Source: Pandoraea captiosa
GTDB taxonomy: Bacteria; Pseudomonadota; Gammaproteobacteria; Burkholderiales; Burkholderiaceae
Assembly (NCBI RefSeq): GCF_902459775.1
Contig: NZ_CABPSQ010000002.1
Coordinates: 186,001 to 250,000, forward strand
Direction of reading: 5' to 3'
Length of the DNA stretch: 64,000 nt
The notes below the pieces were generated by a model. That model did no database searches. It saw nothing but the letters and a program-made list of their open reading frames with translations, and was not told where the DNA came from. The translations under genes and the position numbers were made by a program. Positions within the stretch are counted from its first letter, which is position 1; each line of letters opens with the position of its first letter. Shown here one piece after another: positions 7,833 to 15,846 of the stretch.

Positions 7833-8942
7833 TCAGGTCGCCAGCGACTGGGTGAGCACGTCGCGCGCGTTGTCGAATGCCGCGTTGAAATGGCGGCGCC
7901 AGTCGTGTCGAGTGCTGTCGTCGATCCATGCGCCGTCGAGGCCGTTGTGCATGAAGGTGCGCAACTCGTCGATCGAGAAGCCGAAGTGGCTGAACATCAG
8001 CTCCCATGCCTGCGCCGGATTGACTTTGTGAAGCGTAGGATCGTCGGTGTTCGGGTGAATCTTCAGGCCGAGGCCCGGCATGCGGCGCATCGGGTGATCT
8101 TCCGCCCAACGCTCGGGTGAGAGCGTGCGCAGATAATAGGAATTGGTCGGCACGACCGTGAAGACAATGCCGCGCTCGGCACATTCGCGTGCGAAATCCG
8201 GCGCGTCGACGATGGTGTAGCCGTGATCGATGCGGTCGCATTTCAACAGCTCGACGGCGGTCTCGACGTTCGTCCAGGGCATGCCGAATTCGCCCGCGTG
8301 CGCCGTCGTTCTGAAGCCCGCAAGGCGTGCGTTGCGATAGGCCTTCCAGAAAAGTTCGGGCGGCCGGTCGTTCTCGCGATAATCGATACCGATGCCGATC
8401 ACTTCGTCGGCCCGATGGGTGCGCATCCAATCGACCATTTCGACGGCTTCGGCCGCGTCGGCTTCACGGTCGATGCTCGGAATCAGACGGCCGACGATAC
8501 CGTGATCGCGCTCGGCGTCGCGAATGGCGGCGACGATGGCGTCCTGTGCGGCGGCATACGGAATGCCGGACGTGCGCACGGTGCCCGTGGGGTTCCAGAA
8601 GAACTCGCTGTATCGCACGTTGTACTCGGCGGCGTCGGCCAGATATTCGTACGCGATGCGATGCAGGTCGTCCGGGGACGTGAGCAAATACTGATCGAGC
8701 GCACGCAGCACGCGCAGCACCCCCACGGGTTTCTCACCCCGCGTGTAGAACGCATCGATTTCGGCGCGTTCGAGCGGCGCATTCGACTTCTCGGCGAGCG
8801 CAACGAACGTGTCGTGACGCACCGCGCCGAGCAAATGGCAATGGAGTTCGACCTTCGGCATCGCACGGAAGAACGTGCGATGCGCCTCCTGAATCTGCAC
8901 GCCGGTGCGTGCGGCGGGCACGTGGCCCGGTGTCTCTGTCAT
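7833..8942 (-). CDS. add: Adenosine deaminase
   Basis: A 369-residue amidohydrolase-fold enzyme that hydrolyses adenosine (or a close purine) to inosine and ammonia. Motifs in order: the zinc-binding HxH in KVELHCHLLGA near residues 31-41, TAHAGE with the catalytic Glu in the middle, IDHG, and NTDDP near the C terminus with the Asp that binds zinc. The sequence LLGA after HxH differs from the more common LDGS, so substrate preference (adenosine versus adenine) should be held open. The ATG at 8942 is used; a TTG three codons earlier is the alternative. It lies 47 bp downstream of a purine permease gene on the same strand, and a terminator follows it, so the pair forms a purine salvage operon. 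Confidence 0.88.
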   Translation of the reverse strand: MTETPGHVPAARTGVQIQEAHRTFFRAMPKVELHCHLLGAVRHDTFVALAEKSNAPLERAEIDAFYTRGEKPVGVLRVLRALDQYLLTSPDDLHRIAYEYLADAAEYNVRYSEFFWNPTGTVRTSGIPYAAAQDAIVAAIRDAERDHGIVGRLIPSIDREADAAEAVEMVDWMRTHRADEVIGIGIDYRENDRPPELFWKAYRNARLAGFRTTAHAGEFGMPWTNVETAVELLKCDRIDHGYTIVDAPDFARECAERGIVFTVVPTNSYYLRTLSPERWAEDHPMRRMPGLGLKIHPNTDDPTLHKVNPAQAWELMFSHFGFSIDELRTFMHNGLDGAWIDDSTRHDWRRHFNAAFDNARDVLTQSLAT

Positions 8943-8989
8943 AACGTCCAATCTTGATTATTTCGGGGTAGTGCAGGCCCGCGAGTCGC

Positions 8990-10372
8990 TCAGTGACGTC
9001 CCACGACCGTCCAGAAGTAATACGCCAGCGGCAGGGCCAGCACGTACAGACCCCACGGCAGTTCCTTGAAGCGGCCCATCAGCGCCTTGACCAGCACATA
9101 GCACAGCAGACCGCCGGCAATGCCGGTGCCGAAGCTGTTCGAGAGCAGCGTGAGCAACACCATTGCCAACACGGGGAAGGCGTCGCTGAAGTCGTCGAAC
9201 GGCACATGCCGGATGGTGCTGAACATCGACAGGCCGATGAGAATGAGCGCGGGCGCCGTCGCCTCTTTCGGGATCGCGAGCGCGACCGGCACGAAGAAGC
9301 ACACCAGTGCGAACATCACCGCGGCAGCAATGGACGTGAGCCCGGTGCGGCCGCCTGCTTCCACGCCTGCGGCCGATTCGACCAGCGCCGTGAGCGCCGG
9401 AATGCCCAGCAGGGCGCCGCCCGTGGCCGCGATCGAATCGACGAGGAACGGACGGTTGATGTTCTCCATGTTGCCGTGTTCATCGAGCAAACCGGCTTTG
9501 CCGCCCACGGCAAGCGTGGTGCCCAGCGTAGAGAAGAATTCCGCCGCGAAGAAGGCAAACAGGTAGGGCAGCGCCGAGATCGTCAGCGCGCTTTTCAGGT
9601 CGAGCTGGAAGGCGACCGGCGCCAGACTGTGCGGCAGCGAGATGAACGACTCCGGCACTTTCGTCACGCCCAGCGGCACGCCGGCGATGGCCGCGACGAG
9701 GATCGACCAAAGGATGGCGCCGGGCACTTTGCGACCCTGCAGCAGCACGGCCACGCCGAGGCCGATCAGCGCGACGAGGGTGCCCGGCTTGCTGAAGTCC
9801 CCCAGCGCAAAGGCGTTCGTCTTGGCGTTGGCGACGACCATGCCGGCGTTGCGCACACCGAGCACGGCGATGAACAAGCCGATGGACGCGCCAAGGCCGA
9901 GCTTGATGGCCGTCGGAATCAGACGTGCCACCACACTGCGTGCGCCAACCAGCGTCAGTAGCAGAAACAGCAGACCCGAGAGGAACGCGATGGCGATACC
10001 CGTCTGCCAGGCGACGTGTTCGGTGGCGGCGAGCGTCACGCCGACGATGACCGACCCGCCGATACCGGGGCCGACCACGAACGGCAGGTTCGCGTACCAC
10101 CCCATCAATACCGAGAACAGCACGAACACGAGCATGACCGCCGTGGTGGCCGCACCGCGATCCATGCCGCCCGTGGCAAGCAGCGAAGGAATGACGACCA
10201 GCAGGTACGCCGCTGCGAGGAACGTGGTGATACCGGCGAGCACTTCGGTGCGCACGCTGGAGCCGCGCGCGCCGATGGCGAAGCGGCGTTCGAGCCAACC
10301 GCCGTGGACCGGAGCGGCCTGCGCCCGGGATGTCGGCGGCACCGTATTTCGCTCAGAAGAAGAGGTCTGCAT
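8990..10372 (-). CDS. AzgA-type NCS2 purine permease
   Basis: A 460-residue inner-membrane permease of the AzgA/GhxP branch of the NCS2 family, which imports adenine, guanine or hypoxanthine with protons. Typical segments are RFAIGARGSSVRTEVLAGITTF near the N terminus, PFVVGPGIGGSVIVG, and the ESAAGVEAGGRTGLTS segment, which carries the family's key Glu and is diagnostic. The start is unsure: the ATG at 10372 gives the usual N terminus but has no good ribosome site; the frame stays open to ATG 10432 across a three-unit 12-bp repeat that does not look coding. It heads an operon with adenosine deaminase and diverges from a LysR regulator, the likely controller. Confidence 0.88.
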   Translation of the reverse strand: MQTSSSERNTVPPTSRAQAAPVHGGWLERRFAIGARGSSVRTEVLAGITTFLAAAYLLVVIPSLLATGGMDRGAATTAVMLVFVLFSVLMGWYANLPFVVGPGIGGSVIVGVTLAATEHVAWQTGIAIAFLSGLLFLLLTLVGARSVVARLIPTAIKLGLGASIGLFIAVLGVRNAGMVVANAKTNAFALGDFSKPGTLVALIGLGVAVLLQGRKVPGAILWSILVAAIAGVPLGVTKVPESFISLPHSLAPVAFQLDLKSALTISALPYLFAFFAAEFFSTLGTTLAVGGKAGLLDEHGNMENINRPFLVDSIAATGGALLGIPALTALVESAAGVEAGGRTGLTSIAAAVMFALVCFFVPVALAIPKEATAPALILIGLSMFSTIRHVPFDDFSDAFPVLAMVLLTLLSNSFGTGIAGGLLCYVLVKALMGRFKELPWGLYVLALPLAYYFWTVVGRH

Positions 10373-10398
10373 AAGCCAAGAATAGGAGGTCTCTGGGT

Positions 10399-10434
10399 GG
10401 CACTTCATGCGGCACTGCATGTGGCACTTCATGT
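10399..10434. repeat. Three-unit 12-bp tandem repeat before the purine permease
   Basis: GGCACTTCATGC, GGCACTGCATGT and GGCACTTCATGT follow each other directly. Read on the minus strand each unit offers an ATG in the same frame as the permease, which makes the true start hard to call. Confidence 0.7.
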
Positions 10435-10586
10435 AGCGCCGTGCCAGGCACTTTACGTGGGTGCGACTATAAATAAAAAATGAAATTACTTATGATTCGA
10501 TAATTCGAATCTATTCTGTGCGGCGCCGACGGCGTCGCGACACCGTTGTCTTGCCGTCACCCATGACGAAACTTCAGGAGCGCGCC

Positions 10587-11693
10587 ATGGCGACTTCGTC
10601 CCGCCGTCCCGAACACACCGGCCACACCACCCGCACCACCCGCACCACCCGCACCACCATCAAGGCCGATGCATCGTCGCCTGCCAGGGCGGCACCCGCC
10701 GGCGCCACGGTTCCCGCCACGGCTTCGGCCCAGACCTCGGCCGGCGTGCCGCCTCTGGCACCTCTGCCACCTCTGCCACCGCTACCTGCGCTCACACTGC
10801 GTCAGGTGCAGTACTTCGTCGCCCTTGCGCACTCGCGCAGCTTCACGCAGGCGGCGCAGGCGCTGTCAGTCACGCAACCGGCGCTGACCGCCGCGATTCG
10901 CCAGATCGAGTTCCTGCTCGGCGGGCGCCTGTTCGAGCGCTCCGCCCATCGTCTGACGCTGACCGAGGCCGGTGCGACGATCCTCCCGCTGGCGGAGCGG
11001 CTGCTCAACGCAGCGCGCGGCACGTTCGACGACATGGCGAGCACCTTCACGTTGCAGGCGCAGACCGTGCGCATCGGTTTCATTCCATCGGTCGCGGCGC
11101 GCCTGCTTCCCGTGCTCGGCACGCTGCGCGATGCGCATCCGAATGTCAGATTCGCGCTCTCGGACCTGCCCAACAGCGAACTGGTCGCGGCCCTGGCTCG
11201 CGGCGAAATCGATCTGGGCGTCGGCATTCGCGATCAGGCCGATGAGGCGGGCCACGCTGCCAGCGCCGAGGGCTTTCGCTGCGACGATTTGTTCGACGAC
11301 GAGATCGTGCTGGTGGCGCGTCGCGACGATCCGCTCGCCTCGGCCGGGTCCATCACCTGGTCGCAGCTCACCGAACGCGACCTCGCCGTGTTCGTGCGCG
11401 GCAACGTCAGCGATTCCCTGCAACGCACGGGTGGCTCGCAAAACCTGCGACTGGAGCCGAAGTACCGCATGGAGTACACCGAGCCGCTTTATGCACTGGT
11501 GCGAAGCGGTCTCGCACTGGCGATCCTGCCCCGGCTCTACACGCTGCACCTGCACGATCCGGCGCTGGTCGCACTCGATGTCGTCTCCCCGCGGGTCACG
11601 CGCACGGTGGCGCTGATGTCGCTCGTGGGCAAGGAGCGCGGTCCGCAAGTGAGCGCATGCCGCGACTGGATCGCCGAACATCTCGCGACGTGA
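10587..11693 (+). CDS. LysR-family transcriptional regulator
   Basis: A 368-residue LysR regulator. The helix-turn-helix is at about residues 70-130 (LRQVQYFVALAHSRSFTQAA, ALSVTQPALTAAIRQIE), followed by the usual substrate-binding domain. Unusually, the DNA-binding part is preceded by about 70 residues of low-complexity sequence with TTRTTRTTRTT and PPLAPLPPLPPLP, encoded by two short 9-bp tandem repeats (about 10626-10661 and 10752-10778). AGGAG at about 10575 supports the ATG at 10587. It diverges from the purine permease/adenosine deaminase operon and converges on a nucleoside hydrolase, so regulation of purine uptake is the reasonable guess; the ligand is unknown. Confidence 0.88.
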   Translation: MATSSRRPEHTGHTTRTTRTTRTTIKADASSPARAAPAGATVPATASAQTSAGVPPLAPLPPLPPLPALTLRQVQYFVALAHSRSFTQAAQALSVTQPALTAAIRQIEFLLGGRLFERSAHRLTLTEAGATILPLAERLLNAARGTFDDMASTFTLQAQTVRIGFIPSVAARLLPVLGTLRDAHPNVRFALSDLPNSELVAALARGEIDLGVGIRDQADEAGHAASAEGFRCDDLFDDEIVLVARRDDPLASAGSITWSQLTERDLAVFVRGNVSDSLQRTGGSQNLRLEPKYRMEYTEPLYALVRSGLALAILPRLYTLHLHDPALVALDVVSPRVTRTVALMSLVGKERGPQVSACRDWIAEHLAT

Positions 11694-11767
11694 GCCGCCA
11701 GGCGCCGCGCTCATGTGTCCATACGTCATGCAAAAACGCGGTGGCCGGGTCGCCACCGGTGACCGGC

Positions 11768-12886
11768 TTACGGCAAGCGCGCGATACGTTCGAGCAGCAA
11801 GGCGTAGAAGCGCTCGGCGTCGATGTCGGTGAGCCACATGGCATTGGCCGGACGCTTCGTGCGGCCATTCCAGTCCACGACCGTTTCACCGAGCGTGAGC
11901 TGACCGGTCGTCTCCACGGCCACGTTGACACGTCGCCCGCCAAACATCGTCGGTTCGAGCAGATAGGCGATGGTGCACGGGTCGTACATCGGCGCTTCTT
12001 CCACGCCGCGACGGCGCTTCTGATACGCAACGCCGGCGGCGAGAATGTCGGCGACGATCGGGCCGCAACGGTTCCTGAGCGCGCGAAACGGTGCGATCCG
12101 CGCTGGCGTAATCAATGTTTTCAGGCTGACGTCGCGCGGCACCACGGTCACGGGCACACCGGCGCCGAGCACGATGCTCGCCGCTTCAGGGTCGACGAAA
12201 ATGTTGAATTCGGCCGCCGGGGTGTAGTTACCGCGCTCGAACCATGCGCCGCCCATCAGCACGATTTCACGAATTGCTTTTGCGCCTTCCGGGGCGGCTG
12301 TCAACGCGGTCGCGATGTTGGTGAGCGGACCGATGCCGACGAGGGTCACGCTTGCCGGGGCCGCCGCGCGCAACGTGTCGATCAGGTAGGTCACGGCGTG
12401 CGGCTTTTCCAGCGCACCGCGTGGCTCGTGCAGCTCGACACCGTCCAGACCCGAGCGTCCCATGACGTTCGCCGCCGTCACCAGATCGCGCATGAGTGGC
12501 TTGGGGCAACCGGCGTAGACCGGCAGCGACCGGGTCTTGTCGGCCCAGTCACGCACGATACGGGCGTTGCGCTCGGTCAGGTTCAGCGGCACGTTGCCGC
12601 CCACGACGGTGAGCGCCCGGAGGTCGATTTGCTCGCGTGAACCGAGGGCGAACAGGATGGCGATGGCGTCGTCCTGCCCCGGGTCGCAGTCGATGATGAC
12701 CGTGCGGCGCGTCGCGCCGTCTGCCGCGAGCGGCGACGCGCCTTCGGTCGTCGTCATGGTGGCGAAGGCGCTCGCGGCGCCGGTGCTGCCGAGCGTGACC
12801 AGAGAGGCGGCAAGCGAGGTGCGCAGGAAGCTGCGGCGGCTGCGCGGCTCGTCAGTCATGTCGTGCGGTGGAGTCCGTTCGTTCAT
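11768..12886 (-). CDS. Tat-exported inosine-uridine-type nucleoside hydrolase
   Basis: A 372-residue nucleoside N-ribohydrolase. After a twin-arginine signal (RSRRSFLRTSLAAS, near residues 14-27) and an Ala-rich stretch, the mature enzyme opens with the calcium-binding DCDPGQDDA, the hallmark of the family. Later it has VGIGPLTNIA, EIVLMGGAW, AEFNIFVDPEAA and YDPCTIAYL. It should cleave nucleosides to free base and ribose in the periplasm, feeding the purine permease encoded nearby. ATG 12886 is preferred; the frame is open up to 12958 only because it runs through a 13-bp tandem repeat. No strong ribosome site was seen for either. It lies about 107 bp downstream of a porin gene on the same strand and may be cotranscribed. 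Confidence 0.88.
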   Translation of the reverse strand: MNERTPPHDMTDEPRSRRSFLRTSLAASLVTLGSTGAASAFATMTTTEGASPLAADGATRRTVIIDCDPGQDDAIAILFALGSREQIDLRALTVVGGNVPLNLTERNARIVRDWADKTRSLPVYAGCPKPLMRDLVTAANVMGRSGLDGVELHEPRGALEKPHAVTYLIDTLRAAAPASVTLVGIGPLTNIATALTAAPEGAKAIREIVLMGGAWFERGNYTPAAEFNIFVDPEAASIVLGAGVPVTVVPRDVSLKTLITPARIAPFRALRNRCGPIVADILAAGVAYQKRRRGVEEAPMYDPCTIAYLLEPTMFGGRRVNVAVETTGQLTLGETVVDWNGRTKRPANAMWLTDIDAERFYALLLERIARLP

Positions 12887-12930
12887 GTCGTCGTGGGGTC
12901 GAACTTGCTGGTCGGTAAGAGACGGCGATA

Positions 12931-12974
12931 AAAGATAGCAATCAAAGATAGCAATCAAAGATAGCGATCAAAGA
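12931..12974. repeat. 13-bp tandem repeat between porin and nucleoside hydrolase
   Basis: Units AAAGATAGCAATC at 12931-12943 and 12944-12956, AAAGATAGCGATC at 12957-12969, and a partial AAAGA. The repeat sits 45-88 bp upstream of the nucleoside hydrolase start and 20 bp from the porin stop. Confidence 0.85.
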
Positions 12975-12993
12975 CGCGGTGCGTATGCATCTA

Positions 12994-14124
12994 TCAGAAC
13001 GTGTGGCGCATGCCGAGCGTCACGGCCATCTGACGTTTGGTGCTCGACGCCGCGTACCCGAAGAGCTGGGCGACTTGCGCGTCACCGGCGGCTTGCTGCG
13101 CGTTAAGCGTGAGCGCAACGTCCGTGCGCTTGGACAGCCAGTAGTCGGCTTGCAGGTTGACCTGATGCCATTGCGGACGCGTATTGATCACATCGTACTT
13201 GCCTGCGGTGAAGCCGTACGCCGCACCCAGCACGAGAGCGGGCGTGACGTTGTAGTTCAGCGTCAGGTTGTAGTTCTGCAGATGCAGGTGCGAGTTGTCG
13301 AGGTACGTGTAGTTCACGTCCGAGAACATGGCCCCGATGAGCGCCGGGCCCCAGCGATAGAAGCCGCCCGTGGCGAAGATACGTTGCTCGCGGGCATACA
13401 CGTTGGCGCGCGTGGCGCTCTTCGAGAAGATCAGCAGCGGGCTGGCGTAATCGTTGGCGATGGCGCCGTCGTTGTTCGTGCCGCTGAACGGATTGTTGTA
13501 CTGCGCGTAGGCGGCATTCCAGTCGAAGTCGCCGTACTTGTAGCCGAGGCCGAAGCTGTAGGCGTTGTTGTTGCGAAAGCCGGTGGCCGAATTCGAGAAG
13601 CCGTATTGGGCGGTGCCGTGAAAGCCGCCTACGGTCGGGCTGACCCACTTCACCGAATTCTGCATGCGGATATCGTTGTATCCGTTGTCGTTGTCACCGA
13701 TGTTCACGCCGTTGCTCGATATGATGATCGGGCCGACGTAGTCGTGAATGGTGTCGTACTGACGACCGAGCGTGAGCGTGCCCCACTGTTTGTCGGACAG
13801 GCCGACGAACGACTGGCGTCCGAAGGCGCGACCATTTTGTGCGCCGGTGCCGTTCACGATGCTGAAGCCGGCTTCGAGCGTGAAGATGGCCTTGGTGCCG
13901 TTACCGAGATCTTCCGAACCACGGAAACCCCAACGCGGATTCTGGTTGGTGCCCGAGAGTGCCTGCCAATTTTTGTTGCCGCCCTGATTGCTGACGTAAC
14001 CCACACCACCCGAGATCAGGCCGTAGATGGTGACGTTGCTTTGTGCGTGTGCGGCGCTCGCGCCGAGGCCCATGGCTGCGGCGACGCCGGCAAGGCCCAT
14101 ACGGGCCAGAATCGTGGTCTTCAT
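12994..14124 (-). CDS. Gram-negative porin (OmpC-like, Burkholderia type)
   Basis: A 376-residue outer-membrane beta-barrel porin. The signal peptide (MKTTILARMGLAGVAAAMGL...) ends at AHA/QSNVTIYG, the standard mature start of betaproteobacterial trimeric porins. Other marks are WGFRGSEDLGNG, GRQSFVGLSDKQWGTLTLGR and the C-terminal Phe in MRHTF needed for barrel insertion. Alternating hydrophobic strands run throughout. It should allow passive entry of small solutes; the neighbouring periplasmic nucleoside hydrolase hints at nucleosides but is not proof. A longer frame up to 14454 exists but the signal peptide fixes the start at 14124. A 9-bp inverted repeat lies about 107-131 bp upstream. 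Confidence 0.92.
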   Translation of the reverse strand: MKTTILARMGLAGVAAAMGLGASAAHAQSNVTIYGLISGGVGYVSNQGGNKNWQALSGTNQNPRWGFRGSEDLGNGTKAIFTLEAGFSIVNGTGAQNGRAFGRQSFVGLSDKQWGTLTLGRQYDTIHDYVGPIIISSNGVNIGDNDNGYNDIRMQNSVKWVSPTVGGFHGTAQYGFSNSATGFRNNNAYSFGLGYKYGDFDWNAAYAQYNNPFSGTNNDGAIANDYASPLLIFSKSATRANVYAREQRIFATGGFYRWGPALIGAMFSDVNYTYLDNSHLHLQNYNLTLNYNVTPALVLGAAYGFTAGKYDVINTRPQWHQVNLQADYWLSKRTDVALTLNAQQAAGDAQVAQLFGYAASSTKRQMAVTLGMRHTF

Positions 14125-14230
14125 GAGGTGTGGCTTCTCTAAGGTCGGTGTCCGCGCGCTTGCGAGAGTGGGCGCGGTTCGGACCGAACTATAGGGAAGG
14201 GGGTTGTATAAATATAATTTTGATTTTTTA

Positions 14231-14255
14231 TATATCGATAAATTGAATCGATATA
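14231..14255. promoter_or_regulatory. Inverted repeat upstream of the porin, possible operator
   Basis: TATATCGAT at 14231-14239 and ATCGATATA at 14247-14255 form a perfect 9-bp dyad around a 7-nt AT-rich spacer, in an AT-rich island about 107 bp upstream of the porin start. No other gene starts nearby, so a role in porin transcription is likely. Confidence 0.5.
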
Positions 14256-14419
14256 ACCGCGACATTGGGCACGGCGTCGGCGCGCAACGCCGCGCGGGGG
14301 CTTGTGTGGCGGGCGGGCGCCCCAAAACGGGGCGGTCGGGGTGGGCGTTGCGCGGGACAGACAGTGGGGGTGCACCGTCTGGCCGGTGCCGCGCTCCACC
14401 GTCCGCCCCATGCCGTGCG

Positions 14420-15703
14420 CTATCCTCGTGCGAACAGTATCGGCGCTTGCGCAACCAGATAGAGCGCGGCGCCGATCAGGCCGCCCACGAGCGTACCGTT
14501 GATGCGGATGTACTGGAGGTCCTGGCCAACGCTCAGACGAATCTGACGTGACAGGTGCTCGGCGTTCCAGCCGTGCACCGTCGCGCGGATGTGTTCCGTG
14601 ACGAAATCGGCGAAGCCCGGAGCCATGCGCTCGGCCGCATCTCTGAGTTGCGCGTCGAGCGCCTTGCGCAGCGAGTCGCTGCGCGCGAGTTCCTGGCCGA
14701 TCCATGCGGCCGCACCGGTGATCTTTGCGCCGATCACCGAATCCTCGCGTGCGAGATCCTGCTTCACCCAGTGGCGCCACTCGTTCCACAGCCCGCCCAC
14801 GTAGGCGTTCAGCGCGGTGTCGCCCTTCAACTGCGCTTTGAAGCCATCGAGCTTTGCCTGAAGGTCGGGGTCGTGCTTGAGCCGCGTGATGAAGCCCGCT
14901 ACCGCGCGATCGAAGGCCTGACGCAACTGATGCGACTCGTCGGCTTCCATCTGCGCGAGCATCCGGGTCACTGCCGCCGAAATCATGTCGGAGCCCTTGT
15001 TGCCGATCCATTCCGAGGGCAGCACCTTTTCCTTTTTCGGATGGTCGGTCTTCAGCCATTCGACGATGCGCGCGGAAATGAACTCGCGCGTCTGCGGTTC
15101 GTTGAGCAATGCCACGAGATAGTCGAGCGTTTCGTCGAGCAATGCCTGATGACGTCCGTCGCGCGTCAGGGTGTCGAGGATCGCGGCGGCCGATTGCGAC
15201 AGGTCGAGCCGGTCGATCATCGTATCGAGCGCACGGCGGATGAACGCCTGCACGTTGCGCTCGTCCATCACGTCGAGCACGCCGCCGGCCACTTTCACGA
15301 GCACCGCGCTCAACTGACGCGTGTTGTCGTAGGACCCCAGCCAGCGGGTGAGCGCGTCGGCTGGGTTCTGCTGCTCGATGAGTCGCACGACCGAGGGCGT
15401 ATCGAGAAACTTCTCCCGCACGAAGCGCGCGAGACCGTCGCCCAGTGCATCTTTCTTGCGAATGAGGATGTTCGTGTGGCGCGAGAGCCCAGGGATCGGA
15501 ATGCGCCGGAACAGCGCTTCGACGGCGAACCAGTCCGCCAGGCCGCCAACCATCGCGGCTTCGGCGGCGGCGCGTACCCATCCGGTGAGGAAATGCACGG
15601 GCATGAAGAGCGTGGCGATGAAGATCGCCAGCGCGACGAGAAGAAACGACAGCGCGCGCCGTTCGGCGCGTTGCAGGGCGATGGCGGGATCGGTGACATC
15701 CAT
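14420..15703 (-). CDS. DUF445 family inner-membrane protein (YjiN-like)
   Basis: A 427-residue DUF445 protein. A first hydrophobic segment (LSFLLVALAIFIATLFMPVH, about 18-38) leads into the family signature AAAEAAMVGGLADWFAVEALFR and PIPGLSRHTNILIRKKD. A long helical region follows, then a closing hydrophobic segment (GTLVGGLIGAALYLVAQ) near the end, so both ends are membrane-anchored. Function is unknown; no enzyme motif is visible. The ATG at 15703 is used; a TTG two codons upstream (15709) sits closer to the AGGAG site and could be the true start. It is transcribed on its own, with a hairpin separating it from the malate synthase gene. Confidence 0.85.
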   Translation of the reverse strand: MDVTDPAIALQRAERRALSFLLVALAIFIATLFMPVHFLTGWVRAAAEAAMVGGLADWFAVEALFRRIPIPGLSRHTNILIRKKDALGDGLARFVREKFLDTPSVVRLIEQQNPADALTRWLGSYDNTRQLSAVLVKVAGGVLDVMDERNVQAFIRRALDTMIDRLDLSQSAAAILDTLTRDGRHQALLDETLDYLVALLNEPQTREFISARIVEWLKTDHPKKEKVLPSEWIGNKGSDMISAAVTRMLAQMEADESHQLRQAFDRAVAGFITRLKHDPDLQAKLDGFKAQLKGDTALNAYVGGLWNEWRHWVKQDLAREDSVIGAKITGAAAWIGQELARSDSLRKALDAQLRDAAERMAPGFADFVTEHIRATVHGWNAEHLSRQIRLSVGQDLQYIRINGTLVGGLIGAALYLVAQAPILFARG

Positions 15704-15724
15704 GCGCAAACCGGCTCCTGAAAA

Positions 15725-15762
15725 TACGAAGACGCCTGACAGGTTACCCCGTCAGGCGTCTC
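15725..15762 (-). terminator. Hairpin terminator after malate synthase G
   Basis: GACGCCTGAC (15731-15740) and GTCAGGCGTC (15751-15760) form a perfect 10-bp stem with a 10-nt loop; on the minus strand it is followed by TTCGTATTTT. It separates malate synthase from the downstream DUF445 gene. Confidence 0.65.
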
Positions 15763-15846
15763 GTGATAAGTCCGGCTTTCAGTGACCGTTCGGTAACTGT
15801 TCAGCGACTGTTCAATGACTTATCGGCATGCGATCACGCAAAACGA

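Noticed and set aside
12887-12958. N-terminal extension of the nucleoside hydrolase
   Set aside because: It comes from reading the 13-bp tandem repeat and would place a non-Tat sequence before the twin-arginine signal.
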